NCBI GenBank assembly: GCA_017413085.1 | Contig: JAFPVC010000037.1 | Coordinates: forward strand, 1-64,000 | Origin: Prevotella sp. | Lineage (GTDB): Bacteria > Bacteroidota > Bacteroidia > Bacteroidales > Bacteroidaceae | Length of the DNA stretch: 64,000 nucleotides | Direction: 5' to 3' | Shown: positions 54,788 through 64,000 of the stretch, one piece after another | Position numbering within the stretch: the stretch's first letter is position 1 | Layout: each line of letters opens with the position of its first letter | Program-made: the position numbers and the translations under genes | The notes under the pieces: model-generated | Told to the model about the DNA's origin: nothing | Database searches by the model: none | The model's input: only the letters and a program-made list of their open reading frames with translations

Positions 54788-56758
54788 ATGGTAAAGATAA
54801 CCTTTCCCGATGGTAGCATCCGCGAATATGAGAACGGTGTTACTGGTCTGCAGATAGCAGAGAGCATATCACCTGCACTGGCACGCAATGTTGTGGCATG
54901 TGGCGTGAATGGTGAAACGACGGAATTGAACCGCCCCATAGATACTGATGCGAAAATTGCACTGTACCGTTTTGACGACGAAGAAGGTAAGCACGCATTC
55001 TGGCACACATCAGCACACTTGCTGGCTGAAGCACTTCAAGAACTCTATCCCGGCATACAGTTCGGATTCGGCCCTGCCGTAGAGGCAGGTTTCTTCTATG
55101 ACGTACTTCTGCCTGACGGAGAGATGATTAAAGAGGGAGACTTCAAGAAAATAGAGGACAAGATGCTTGAACTGGCTCGCAAGGACGAAGCAGTCGTACG
55201 CAAGGAAGTCAGCAAAGCCGATGCCGTAGCACAATTCTCTGCAGCAGGCCAAACATATAAAGTGGAACATATAGAACAGGATCTTGAAGATGGCTCAATA
55301 ACCACATACACACAAGGCAACTTCACCGATTTGTGTAAGGGTCCACACATTGTCAGCACAGGTATAATCAAAGCCGTGAAACTGACCAGCATAGCAGGAG
55401 CATTCTGGAGAGGCGATGCCTCAAAGGCGCAGTTGCAGCGTCTTTACGGTATCACATTCCCAAAGAAAAAGATGCTTGACGAATACCTCGTTATGCTTGA
55501 GGAGGCCAAGAAACGCGACCACCGCAAGATAGGCAAGGAAATGGAACTCTTCATGTTCTCAGAACGTGTCGGCAAAGGTCTGCCAATATGGTTGCCAAAG
55601 GGTACCGACCTGCGTCTGCGCCTGCAGGAGATGCTGCGCACCATACAGAAACGCTTCGGCTATCAAGAGGTTATCACACCTCATATCGGTTCAAAGAACC
55701 TTTATGTCACTTCTGGTCACTGGGCACATTATGGCAAGGACTCTTTCCAACCGATTCATACACCCGAAGAAGACGAGGAGTATATGCTGAAGCCAATGAA
55801 CTGCCCTCACCACTGTGAGGTATTTGCTTCCAAGCCACGCTCATACCGTGAATTGCCATTCCGCTGCGCAGAGTTCGGTACGGTTTATCGTTATGAGCAG
55901 TCAGGTGAACTTCACGGACTAACACGTGTACGCTCATTCACACAGGATGACGCACATATCTTCTGTCGTCCTGACCAAGTAAAGCAAGAGTTCCTGCGCG
56001 TACTCGACATTATTCAGGCCGTATTCTCAATCTTCGGTTTCAAGGACGACCAGGTGGAGTTCCAAATCTCACTGCGCGATCCTGACGATAAAGAGAAATA
56101 CATTGGCACCGACGAAATGTGGGCTTCTGCTGAGCAGGCTATTATCGATGCTTGTGCTGACCGCGGTCTTAACGCACGCACCGAGACTGGCGAGGCAGCA
56201 TTCTACGGCCCAAAGCTCGATTGTATGGTGAAAGACGCCATTGGTCGCCGCTGGCAGCTGGGCACCATTCAGGTAGACTATAACCTGCCTCAGCGTTTCG
56301 AGTTGGAGTACACCGCCGAAGATAACACAAAACAGCGTCCTGTGATGATTCACCGCGCACCATTCGGTTCGATGGAACGTTTTACCGCTGTGCTTATCGA
56401 ACATACAGCCGGGCACTTCCCATTGTGGCTGACACCAGAGCAGGTTGCTATTCTGCCTATATCAGAGAAATATAATGATTACGCAGAGAAAGTACAGGAC
56501 TACCTGTCTACTGTAGGTGTTCGCGCAGTTGTAGACAACCGCAACGAGAAAATTGGACGTAAAGTTCGTGACAATGAGATTAAACGCATCCCTTACATGG
56601 TTATCGTTGGCGAAAAGGAGGCAGCCGACGGCAATGTTGCCATGCGCCAGCAGGGCGGTGGTGAGCAGGCTGTTATGTCTATGCAGGACTTCGGTAAGCG
56701 AATCAACGACGAAGTAGCAGAGCAACTGCAAGCCATGAACATACGTCCACGCGATTAA
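54788..56758 (+). CDS. thrS: Threonyl-tRNA synthetase
   Basis: A 656-residue class II synthetase with an N-terminal TGS domain (about 1-60), an editing domain (about 65-225) and the catalytic core. The zinc ligands appear as Cys in [10 protein letters not shown], His in DDAHIFC, and His in [12 protein letters not shown]. The C-terminal anticodon domain ([17 protein letters not shown]) is complete. The tRNA-Thr at 17056 is one substrate. Confidence 0.97.
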   Translation: MVKITFPDGSIREYENGVTGLQIAESISPALARNVVACGVNGETTELNRPIDTDAKIALYRFDDEEGKHAFWHTSAHLLAEALQELYPGIQFGFGPAVEAGFFYDVLLPDGEMIKEGDFKKIEDKMLELARKDEAVVRKEVSKADAVAQFSAAGQTYKVEHIEQDLEDGSITTYTQGNFTDLCKGPHIVSTGIIKAVKLTSIAGAFWRGDASKAQLQRLYGITFPKKKMLDEYLVMLEEAKKRDHRKIGKEMELFMFSERVGKGLPIWLPKGTDLRLRLQEMLRTIQKRFGYQEVITPHIGSKNLYVTSGHWAHYGKDSFQPIHTPEEDEEYMLKPMNCPHHCEVFASKPRSYRELPFRCAEFGTVYRYEQSGELHGLTRVRSFTQDDAHIFCRPDQVKQEFLRVLDIIQAVFSIFGFKDDQVEFQISLRDPDDKEKYIGTDEMWASAEQAIIDACADRGLNARTETGEAAFYGPKLDCMVKDAIGRRWQLGTIQVDYNLPQRFELEYTAEDNTKQRPVMIHRAPFGSMERFTAVLIEHTAGHFPLWLTPEQVAILPISEKYNDYAEKVQDYLSTVGVRAVVDNRNEKIGRKVRDNEIKRIPYMVIVGEKEAADGNVAMRQQGGGEQAVMSMQDFGKRINDEVAEQLQAMNIRPRD

Positions 56759-56815
56759 AATAATTATCAGACAAGAATACTACAGGATAATAATAACAAA
56801 ATAACAATAAAGAAA

Positions 56816-58096
56816 ATGGAAAGAGACCAGAAAATCTTCGATCTCATTGAGAACGAACACCAGCGTCAGCTTAAAGGCATTGAGCTTATCGCTTCAGAGA
56901 ACTTCGTAAGTGACCAGGTAATGGAGGCCATGGGGTCTTACTGCACCAACAAATATGCTGAGGGATATCCCGGCCACCGCTATTACGGCGGATGTCAAGT
57001 AGTTGACCAGATTGAGCAGTTGGCTATTGACCGTGCTTGTCAGCTCTTCGGTGCTGAATATGCTAATGTACAGCCGCACTCAGGCGCACAAGCAAACGCC
57101 GCCGTACTTCTAGCAGTACTGAAGCCCGGCGACTGCTTCATGGGTCTCAACCTTGACCACGGCGGTCACCTCTCACATGGCTCACTCGTCAATACTTCTG
57201 GTATTCTCTACCGTCCTATCGGCTACAATATCAATAAGGAAACAGGCCGTGTCGACTATGACGAGATGGAGAAGCTTGCCAAGGAGAACAAGCCAAAACT
57301 CATCATCGGCGGCGGCTCTGCATACAGCCGCGAATGGGATTATGCCCGTATGCGCAAGATTGCTGACGAAGTCGGTGCGCTCTTGATGATTGACATGGCA
57401 CACCCTGCCGGACTCATCGCAGCCGGACTGCTTGAGAACCCTGTGAAATATGCACATATCGTAACTACAACAACCCACAAGACACTTCGTGGTCCACGTG
57501 GTGGACTTATCCTTTTGGGTAAGGACTTTGACAACCCATGGGGATATACCACTCCAAAGGGTGTTGTGAAAAAGATGTCGCAGTTACTTAACTCAGCAGT
57601 ATTCCCTGGTCAGCAGGGTGGTCCGCTTGAGCATGTAATCGCAGCCAAGGCCGTTGCCTTCGGCGAGGCTTTGAAGCCGGAATTCAAGGAGTATGCCATG
57701 CAGGTTAAGAAGAATGCAGCCGTATTGGCAGAGGAACTCACAAAGCGTGGCTTCGCCATCGTATCTGGCGGAACAGATAACCACTCAATGCTCGTTGACC
57801 TGCGTACCAAGTACCCAGACCTGACTGGTAAGGTTGCAGAGAACGCACTCGTAGCAGCAGACATCACCATAAACAAAAACATGGTGCCATTCGACACTCG
57901 CTCAGCATTCCAGACTTCTGGTTTCCGTCTCGGCACACCAGCCATAACAACACGTGGTGCCAAGGAAGACCTGATGATCAAGATTGCTGCTTGGATTGAG
58001 GAAGTCCTCAACGATCCTGAAAACGAGGCTGTAATAGCCAAAGTTCGTGGTGAGGTGAACGAGGAGATGAAAAAGTATCCTCTCTTTGCTTGGTGA
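56816..58096 (+). CDS. glyA: Serine hydroxymethyltransferase
   Basis: Interconverts serine and glycine, feeding the one-carbon pool used by purN. The 426-residue chain shows [18 protein letters not shown], then the PLP lysine in [14 protein letters not shown], near residue 226. Length is normal. It is 57 bases after thrS. Confidence 0.97.
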   Translation: MERDQKIFDLIENEHQRQLKGIELIASENFVSDQVMEAMGSYCTNKYAEGYPGHRYYGGCQVVDQIEQLAIDRACQLFGAEYANVQPHSGAQANAAVLLAVLKPGDCFMGLNLDHGGHLSHGSLVNTSGILYRPIGYNINKETGRVDYDEMEKLAKENKPKLIIGGGSAYSREWDYARMRKIADEVGALLMIDMAHPAGLIAAGLLENPVKYAHIVTTTTHKTLRGPRGGLILLGKDFDNPWGYTTPKGVVKKMSQLLNSAVFPGQQGGPLEHVIAAKAVAFGEALKPEFKEYAMQVKKNAAVLAEELTKRGFAIVSGGTDNHSMLVDLRTKYPDLTGKVAENALVAADITINKNMVPFDTRSAFQTSGFRLGTPAITTRGAKEDLMIKIAAWIEEVLNDPENEAVIAKVRGEVNEEMKKYPLFAW

Positions 58097-58117
58097 TTTA
58101 GTCATTTAGGAAATTAA

Positions 58118-58170
58118 TCGTTTAGTCGTTTAGGGATAGGTAACACACTCATCCCCTGACGGCTAAGCGA
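58118..58170. other. Stem-loop between glyA and map
   Basis: TCGTTTAG (58118-58125) pairs with CTAAGCGA (58163-58170) and GGGAT (58133-58137) pairs with ATCCC (58151-58155). TTTAGTC and TCGTTTAG repeats lie just before. No T run follows, so it may be an attenuator or mRNA-stability element rather than a terminator. Confidence 0.55.
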
Positions 58171-58190
58171 TTATACAACATAACAGAGTA

Positions 58191-59054
58191 ATGGCACAAA
58201 AAAAGAAAAGGCGTTGGCACTGTCTGCCAGGTGTTCCCCCGACAGAGATGGACAAGAAAATAATGTATTGGGAGAGCAAAAACAAATTAGTGCCTACACG
58301 CGACTTAATAAAAACACCGGAACAAATTGAAGGCATACGTCGCGCCGGCGTAATCAACACGGGAGTGTTGGATGCCGTTGCTGCCGCAATACGTCCGGGC
58401 ATGAGTACCCAGGAGATTGACGACATCTGCATGAAATACTGCGAAGAGAATGACGCAACACCGGCATGTTTAAACTATGAAGGCTTTCCGAAAAGTGTAT
58501 GCACTTCCATCAATGAAGTGGTATGTCACGGCATACCAAAAGAGGAAGACATTCTACAAGAAGGTGATATCATCAATGTCGACTTCACAACAATAAAAGA
58601 CGGCTACTATGCCGATGCTTCACGTATGTTCATCATAGGCAAGACCACTCCAGAAAAGGAACAGCTTGTCCGCGTAGCAAAGGAATGCCTTGAGATTGGC
58701 ATGGAAGCAGCAAAGCCATACGGCTTTGTCGGCGACATAGGACATGCAATTGAGAAGCACTGCAAGAAATATCATTACGGTGTAGTACGTGATTTGGCTG
58801 GCCACGGCGTAGGACTGAAGTTTCATGAAGAACCAGACGTAAACCACTACGGACACCGTGGTGAAGGTATGTTGCTTGTGCCAGGCATGGTCTTCACCAT
58901 AGAACCAATGATTAACATGGGTTCCTACAAGGTTTTCATCGATGCCGACGACCCGTATGAATGGGAAGTAATATCCGAAGACGAACTCCCTTCCGCACAA
59001 TGGGAGCACACACTGCTCATGACTGAGCACGGCGTGGAAATACTGACATACTAA
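58191..59054 (+). CDS. map: Methionine aminopeptidase, type I (with N-terminal extension)
   Basis: Removes N-terminal methionine. The 287-residue chain has the five metal ligands: Asp in INVDFTTIKDGYYADAS (two), His in AGHGVGLKFHEEP, Glu in FTIEPMIN and Glu in AQWEHTLLM. It starts with a 40-residue basic extension (AQKKKRRWHCLPGVPPTEMDK) as in forms with an N-terminal SEC-C-like zinc motif, but the zinc cysteines are mostly missing here. Its stop and the tsaD start share one base (TAATG). Confidence 0.93.
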   Translation: MAQKKKRRWHCLPGVPPTEMDKKIMYWESKNKLVPTRDLIKTPEQIEGIRRAGVINTGVLDAVAAAIRPGMSTQEIDDICMKYCEENDATPACLNYEGFPKSVCTSINEVVCHGIPKEEDILQEGDIINVDFTTIKDGYYADASRMFIIGKTTPEKEQLVRVAKECLEIGMEAAKPYGFVGDIGHAIEKHCKKYHYGVVRDLAGHGVGLKFHEEPDVNHYGHRGEGMLLVPGMVFTIEPMINMGSYKVFIDADDPYEWEVISEDELPSAQWEHTLLMTEHGVEILTY

Positions 59055-60103
59055 TGGAAGGAAAGTATATATTAGCAATAGAGTCATCATGTGACGACAC
59101 TTCAGCAGCAGTTATGCGCGACACTGTGTTGCTCAGCAATGTCACTGCCTCACAAGACGTGCACAAGGCATACGGAGGTGTCGTTCCTGAACTGGCATCC
59201 CGCGCGCACCAGCAAAACATTCTGCCTGTCGTCGATCAGGCCCTGAAACGAGCAGGCATATCAAAAGAGCAACTGGCTGCAATTGCATTTACACGTGGAC
59301 CGGGACTCATGGGGTCTCTACTCGTAGGAGTGAATTTTGCAAAGGGATTTGCACAAGCACTTGGAATACCACTAATTGATGTGAACCACCTACAAGGACA
59401 CGTCATGGCACATTTCATCGACGAACCATTGGCGGACAATCCCGACATGGTAAACCCTGAAACGAAACATCCTCCCCTACCCTTTTTGTGCCTGCTGGTG
59501 TCTGGAGGCAACTCGCAGATAGTAAAAGTAAATGCCTATAACGACATGGAGGTATTAGGCCAGACCATAGACGATGCAGCCGGTGAGGCAATCGACAAAT
59601 GCTCCAAGGTAATGGGACTCGGATATCCTGGCGGCCCGATTATCGACAAACTGGCACGAAAGGGAAATCCAAAAGCATACACATTCTCTGAGCCTCACAT
59701 CCCAGGACTGGACTACAGTTTCTCTGGCTTAAAGACATCATTTCTCTATAGTCTGCAAAAATGGGTGCAGGATGACGCAGATTTCATAGAACACCACAAA
59801 GAAGATATTGCCGCAAGCCTTGAATGGACGATAGTCGACATTCTTATGAAGAAACTGAAACTTGCAGTAAAACAAACAGGAATAAAGCATGTGGCAGTTG
59901 CTGGAGGCGTATCAGCCAATAACGGATTGCGCAACGCATTCCATGATTATGCGAAACGGTACGGCTGGACTGTATACATACCGAAATTCTCATACACAAC
60001 TGACAATGCGGCAATGATTGGCTGTGTGGCATCTTACAAACTCAAGGACAAGGATTTTTGCCATGTAGATGCACCAGCTTTCTCAAAAGTGACTTTCCAA
60101 TAG
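59054..60103 (+). CDS. tsaD: tRNA N6-adenosine threonylcarbamoyltransferase
   Basis: Makes t6A37 in tRNAs that read ANN codons. The 349-residue chain has the ASKHA fold with IESSCDDTSAAVM at the N-terminus, metal-binding HLQGHVMAH, and LLVSGGNSQIV. Length is normal. It is translationally coupled to map. Confidence 0.96.
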   Translation: MEGKYILAIESSCDDTSAAVMRDTVLLSNVTASQDVHKAYGGVVPELASRAHQQNILPVVDQALKRAGISKEQLAAIAFTRGPGLMGSLLVGVNFAKGFAQALGIPLIDVNHLQGHVMAHFIDEPLADNPDMVNPETKHPPLPFLCLLVSGGNSQIVKVNAYNDMEVLGQTIDDAAGEAIDKCSKVMGLGYPGGPIIDKLARKGNPKAYTFSEPHIPGLDYSFSGLKTSFLYSLQKWVQDDADFIEHHKEDIAASLEWTIVDILMKKLKLAVKQTGIKHVAVAGGVSANNGLRNAFHDYAKRYGWTVYIPKFSYTTDNAAMIGCVASYKLKDKDFCHVDAPAFSKVTFQ

Positions 60104-60179
60104 CACTTGCCGCCAAGCATACGCTATCCACTTAACGACAGAACGTTTTTATTATTAATTCCTTAATTATATTACCAAG

Positions 60180-60713
60180 ATGGAATTTAAAAACAAAATA
60201 CTCAGCAAAGAGATTCTTTATAAACTCTATGAGAAGGGGAAAACGATAAGCACCGCAGAATCATGCACAAGTGGCCGTTTGGGCGAGGTCATTACCTCTG
60301 TGCCAGGTGCTTCCGCATATTACAAAGGTGGCACTATCTGCTATTCTGATGAAGCAAAAGCAAAGGTTTTGAGTATAGATGTCGAACTCATTGCAGAGAA
60401 GAATGCCGTTAGCGAAGAAGTTGCCATCGAAATGGTTAAGGGCGTCACAAAACTGCTTGAGACTGACTATGCAATCGCCACAACGGGATTTGCCGGCCCT
60501 GGTGCTGACGAAGGGATTCCCGTGGGTACAATATGGATAGCATGCGGTTCGGCTGACGACATACGCACCATGAAACTTGAAGGCGATGAAGGTCGCGAGG
60601 AGAACCTAAAGAATGCCACGCACCGTGCGCTACAATTTTTCGTAAACTACCTCAACGACTTGTATCCTGAGCCGTCTGACATGGATCAGGTACCAAAACC
60701 CGAAGCAAAATAA
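60180..60713 (+). CDS. pncC: Nicotinamide-nucleotide amidase (CinA C-terminal family)
   Basis: Deamidates nicotinamide mononucleotide for NAD recycling. The 177-residue protein has STAESCTSGRLGEVITSVPGAS (with the catalytic Ser) and TTGFAGPGADEGIPVGTIWIA. It lacks the N-terminal MoCF-like domain of full-length CinA, so it is the free-standing form, as is common. It is 76 bases after tsaD. Confidence 0.93.
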   Translation: MEFKNKILSKEILYKLYEKGKTISTAESCTSGRLGEVITSVPGASAYYKGGTICYSDEAKAKVLSIDVELIAEKNAVSEEVAIEMVKGVTKLLETDYAIATTGFAGPGADEGIPVGTIWIACGSADDIRTMKLEGDEGREENLKNATHRALQFFVNYLNDLYPEPSDMDQVPKPEAK

Positions 60714-60750
60714 AAGAGAAGAAAAGAATAACTAAATACAAAAACACATT

Positions 60751-62553
60751 ATGAAGAACAAACTCCGCAGTTCGGTCTGCACAGAAGGTCGTCGTATGGC
60801 AGGAGCACGCGCTCTGTGGGTAGCCAACGGCATGAAAAGAGAACAGTTTGGGAAACCAATTATCGCTATAGTAAACTCATTCACTCAGTTTGTGCCTGGT
60901 CACACCCATCTGCATGAGATAGGACAGATTGTCAAGGCTGAGATTGAAAAACTTGGCTGCTACGCTGCTGAATTCAACACTATAGCCGTTGACGACGGCA
61001 TAGCAATGGGACATGACGGCATGCTTTACTCTCTGCCGTCACGTGACGTAATTGCTGACTCTGTGGAGTATATGATTAACGCCCACAAGGCCGATGCTAT
61101 GGTATGCATATCTAATTGCGACAAGGTTACACCAGGTATGCTTATGGCAGCCATGCGTCTGAACATCCCTGCGGTGTTCGTAAGCGGTGGTCCTATGGAG
61201 GCAGGAAAGGTAAACGGTGAGAATGCCGACCTTATCACTGCCATGATTAAGGGTGGTGACCCAACTGTAAGCGATGAGGAACTGGATATCGTAGAACACT
61301 CAGCTTGTCCAGGCTGCGGTGCTTGCTCTGGCATGTTCACTGCAAACTCAATGAACTCATTGACCGAGGCAATCGGTCTTTCATTGCCTGGCAATGGTTC
61401 TATCCTTGCCACTCACGTGAACCGCATACAACTTTTCAAAGATGCTGCTAAACTTATCGTAAAGAACGCAATGGCATACTATGAGGACGGCGACGACTCC
61501 GTTCTGCCACGCTCTATCGCAACACGTCAGGCTTTCCTTAATGCAATGACACTCGACATTGCCATGGGTGCTTCTACCAACACCGTACTTCACCTGCTTG
61601 CAGTAGCACAGGAGGCTGAGGTTGATTTCAAGATGTCAGATATCGACGCACTGAGCCGCAAGGTTCCGTTCCTCTGCAAACTTGCTCCTAACTGGCAGAA
61701 ATACAGCATACAGGAAGAGAATCGTGCCGGTGGTATCCTCGGTATTCTCGGTGAGTTGGCAAAAGGCAACCTGCTCGACCTTTCATGCAAACGCGTCAAC
61801 GGCGCCACACTTGGCGAAGACATAGAAAAGTATTCTATACTCAAAGACAATATAGATCCTGAAGCAGACCGCATTTACCATTCTGCTCCTGGTGGCAAAT
61901 TCTCCACGAAGATGGGTTCACAGGACACACGTTGGGAGTCGCTTGACACCGACCGTGAAAACGGCTGCATCCGCGACATTGAGCATGCTTACACCAAGGA
62001 TGGCGGTATGGCTGTGCTCTTCGGCAACATCGCACAGGATGGCTGCGTAGTGAAGACAGCCGGCGTAGCACCTGAATTGTGGCACTTTGAAGGTCCAGCC
62101 GTTGTCTTCGACTCACAGGAAGACGCTTGCGAGGGCATACTTGGCGGCAAGGTCAAGAAAGGCGACTGCGTGGTAATCACACATGAAGGTCCTAAGGGAG
62201 GTCCTGGTATGCAGGAGATGCTCTACCCCACCTCGTACATCAAGTCAATGCACATGGGTAAAGAATGTGCTCTGATTACTGACGGACGTTTCTCTGGTGG
62301 TACGTCAGGACTGTCCATTGGCCATATCTCACCAGAGGCTGCATCAGGCGGCAATATCGGTAAAATAAAGGATGGCGACATCATCGTCATCGACATACCA
62401 AGCCGTTCAATCAACGTTAAACTCTCTGACGAAGAATTGGCTGCTCGTCCACAACAGCCATTGAAGCGCAAGCGTGTCGTCAGCAAGGCTCTGCGTGCAT
62501 ACGCTCAGAGCGTGGCTTCTGCAGATAAAGGTGGAGTAAGAATTATTGACTAA
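60751..62553 (+). CDS. ilvD: Dihydroxy-acid dehydratase
   Basis: Third step of isoleucine/valine synthesis. The 600-residue chain has the iron-sulfur/metal site cysteines in [10 protein letters not shown] and [17 protein letters not shown], and the ends SGGPMEAG and [20 protein letters not shown]. Length is normal. It is followed by ilvB. Confidence 0.97.
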   Translation: MKNKLRSSVCTEGRRMAGARALWVANGMKREQFGKPIIAIVNSFTQFVPGHTHLHEIGQIVKAEIEKLGCYAAEFNTIAVDDGIAMGHDGMLYSLPSRDVIADSVEYMINAHKADAMVCISNCDKVTPGMLMAAMRLNIPAVFVSGGPMEAGKVNGENADLITAMIKGGDPTVSDEELDIVEHSACPGCGACSGMFTANSMNSLTEAIGLSLPGNGSILATHVNRIQLFKDAAKLIVKNAMAYYEDGDDSVLPRSIATRQAFLNAMTLDIAMGASTNTVLHLLAVAQEAEVDFKMSDIDALSRKVPFLCKLAPNWQKYSIQEENRAGGILGILGELAKGNLLDLSCKRVNGATLGEDIEKYSILKDNIDPEADRIYHSAPGGKFSTKMGSQDTRWESLDTDRENGCIRDIEHAYTKDGGMAVLFGNIAQDGCVVKTAGVAPELWHFEGPAVVFDSQEDACEGILGGKVKKGDCVVITHEGPKGGPGMQEMLYPTSYIKSMHMGKECALITDGRFSGGTSGLSIGHISPEAASGGNIGKIKDGDIIVIDIPSRSINVKLSDEELAARPQQPLKRKRVVSKALRAYAQSVASADKGGVRIID

Positions 62554-62560
62554 AGCATAA

Positions 62561-62593
62561 TGCATAATTAATAATGCATAGTGCATAATTAAT
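62561..62593. repeat. AT-rich direct repeat before ilvB
   Basis: TGCATAATTAAT occurs at 62561-62572 and again at 62582-62593 (21-base period), followed by GAATTTTGAATT-like units. No T-box or leader peptide rich in branched-chain codons was seen. Confidence 0.7.
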
Positions 62594-62640
62594 CCAGAAA
62601 GAGTCAGTCTGTTAGAATTTTGAATTTTGAATTCTAAATT

Positions 62641-64000
62641 ATGAATTGTAATATTACCGGTGCTGAAGCACTGATGCTCTCACTCAAGGCTGAGGGAGTT
62701 GAAACCATATTCGGTTACCCTGGTGGTGCTATCATGCCCACCTACGATGCATTATACGATTACACACGTGGCGAAAAGAAAGCCTTTGAGCACATTCTTG
62801 TGCGCCATGAGCAGGCGGCAGCACATGCAGCGGAAGGATATGCACGCATAAGCGGTAAGGTAGGTGTTACACTTGTAACATCTGGTCCTGGCGTGACAAA
62901 CACGCTCACAGGCGTGGCAGACGCCATGATGGATTCCACACCTATCATCGTCATTGCCGGACAGGTGGCTACAAGCGTTTTGGGTTCAGATGCTTTTCAG
63001 GAGGTTGACCTCGTTGACGTGGCTCAGCCTATCACAAAGTGGGCATACCAAATCCGTTCTGCAAAAGACATTGCATGGGCTGTAAGCCGTGCATTCTACA
63101 TTGCAAGGAACGGACGTCCCGGTCCTGTCGTTCTCGACTTTACCAAGAATGCACAGGTCGAGAAAATTGATTACGAACCAGCAAAAGTTGAGTTCATACG
63201 CAGTTATGTTCCCTACCCTGAACCTAAGCAGGAAAAGATACAGGCTGCCGCAGAACTCATCAACAATGCAAAGAAGCCCCTGGCACTCGTAGGTCAGGGT
63301 GTGGAACTGGGCAATGCGCAATCAGAGTTAAGAGATTTCCTTGAAAAAGCCGACATTCCTGCCGGCCGCACGCTCATGGGTCTCTCTGCCCTCCCCTCCG
63401 ACCATCCTCTAAACATGGGTATGCTCGGCATGCACGGCAACTATGCCGTAAACCTCAAAGAGCAAGAAGCTGATGTAATCATCGCCATTGGCATGCGTTT
63501 CTCTGACCGTGTAACGGGCGACCTCAAGCGATATGCCAAGCAGGCAAAAGTGATACACCTTGATATTGACCGCTCAGAGATAGACAAGTGTGTGAAGACT
63601 ACTGTCGCTGTGGTGGGCGACTGCAAGGTAACACTGCCGGCACTCACCTCCCTCGTAAACAAAAACGACCATACAGAGTGGAAAGACTCTTTCAAGCCTC
63701 TGCACGACAAAGAGAAAGAAAGTGTCATCATTCCAGCCACCATGCCTAAGGACGGACCGTTGCTTATGGGCGAGGTAGCCCACAAAGTTGCCGAACTCAG
63801 TGCCGACGATGCTTTCCTCGTTACCGACGTGGGACAAAATCAGCTGATGTCTGCACGCTACTTCAAATATCTGAAGAACCGTTCCATCGCGACCTCAGGC
63901 GGTATGGGAACCATGGGTTATGGTTTGCCGGCAGCCATGGGTGCTACATACGGTGCACCTGGGCGCACTGTCTGCTGCTTCATGGGCGACGGTGGTCTGC
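62641..64000 (+). CDS. ilvB: Acetolactate synthase large subunit (partial, C-terminus beyond window)
   Basis: First step of valine/isoleucine synthesis, thiamine-diphosphate dependent. About 453 residues are present from ATG 62641. The catalytic Glu is in RHEQAAAHAAEGYAR; GYPGGAIMPTYDALY precedes it; TSGGMGTMGYGLPAAMGATYG and CCFMGDGGL, the beginning of the cofactor motif (GDGG), are at the very end. It continues beyond the window, probably followed by ilvN. Confidence 0.97.
   Translation, partial: MNCNITGAEALMLSLKAEGVETIFGYPGGAIMPTYDALYDYTRGEKKAFEHILVRHEQAAAHAAEGYARISGKVGVTLVTSGPGVTNTLTGVADAMMDSTPIIVIAGQVATSVLGSDAFQEVDLVDVAQPITKWAYQIRSAKDIAWAVSRAFYIARNGRPGPVVLDFTKNAQVEKIDYEPAKVEFIRSYVPYPEPKQEKIQAAAELINNAKKPLALVGQGVELGNAQSELRDFLEKADIPAGRTLMGLSALPSDHPLNMGMLGMHGNYAVNLKEQEADVIIAIGMRFSDRVTGDLKRYAKQAKVIHLDIDRSEIDKCVKTTVAVVGDCKVTLPALTSLVNKNDHTEWKDSFKPLHDKEKESVIIPATMPKDGPLLMGEVAHKVAELSADDAFLVTDVGQNQLMSARYFKYLKNRSIATSGGMGTMGYGLPAAMGATYGAPGRTVCCFMGDGGL

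Noticed and set aside
62554-62640. T-box or leader-peptide attenuator before ilvB
   Set aside because: No T-box sequence, no peptide rich in Ile, Leu or Val codons and no terminator/antiterminator pair was seen, only AT-rich repeats.

Overview
The window reads as chromosome of a Bacteroidales bacterium, most likely Prevotellaceae. The reasons are seen in the sequence: start sites lack strong Shine-Dalgarno sites; many intergenic regions carry the Bacteroidetes promoter (TTTG, 19-20 bases, TAnnTTTG); and several genes belong to families restricted to or typical of the phylum (DUF4295, DUF4296, DUF4494, DUF4270, DUF5606, a LpxC-FabZ fusion, a type IX secretion C-terminal domain, BspA-like/dockerin remains). 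No phage, insertion sequence or CRISPR array was found. Most of the window is ordinary housekeeping sequence. The species is an inference I cannot test here.

Layout. (1) 1-6980, minus: respiratory complex I genes nuoA-B-CD-H-I-J-K-L (nuoL runs off the left edge), driven by a consensus promoter at 7028-7058; no nuoE, F or G is next to nuoA, CD or H. (2) 7326-10757, plus: a five-gene acyl-assembly cassette (GNAT-fold acyltransferase, ketosynthase, acyl carrier protein, two hotdog proteins), the most promising candidate for an uncharacterised pathway. A lipoprotein gene (DUF4296) converges on it. (3) 11844-15304: PLP aminotransferase, nitrilase-family amidase (a likely transaminase/omega-amidase pair) and a fimbrillin-like lipoprotein. 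(4) 15360-17262: an orphan response regulator, the rpmB-rpmG-DUF4295 ribosomal set, and tRNA-Thr(CGT) and tRNA-Gly(CCC). (5) 17330-22604: a compact UvrA, a PorT-like barrel, a type 1 periplasmic-binding protein and, divergently, a small type IX secretion cargo. (6) 22609-31693, minus: tamB, yggS, DUF4494, purN, aroC, slyD, and a YARHG-domain protein.

(7) 31694-32714 is the longest stretch without a recognisable gene. It holds palindromes, a consensus promoter followed by a probable small structured RNA with a strong terminator, and a 22-bp tandem repeat. (8) 32715-44412, plus: a long co-directional run of purM, prfA, a 50-residue protein, pyrF, lpxD, lpxC-fabZ, lpxA, miaA, a class A penicillin-binding protein and a GHL10 hydrolase, ending at a clear terminator. 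It links nucleotide synthesis, translation termination and envelope building. (9) 44649-45186: a GC-rich palindromic repeat beside a 5'-truncated BspA/dockerin fragment. (10) 45281-49090, minus: nusB-yajC-ybbR-coaE-DUF5606-queF. (11) 49364-64000, plus: rplY, pth, an S4-domain protein, a GH43 enzyme, a truncated starch-synthase-like protein with DUF4270 and a 42-residue protein, thrS, glyA, map, tsaD, pncC, ilvD and the start of ilvB.

All product names rest on reading conserved motifs and family memory; no database search was run.
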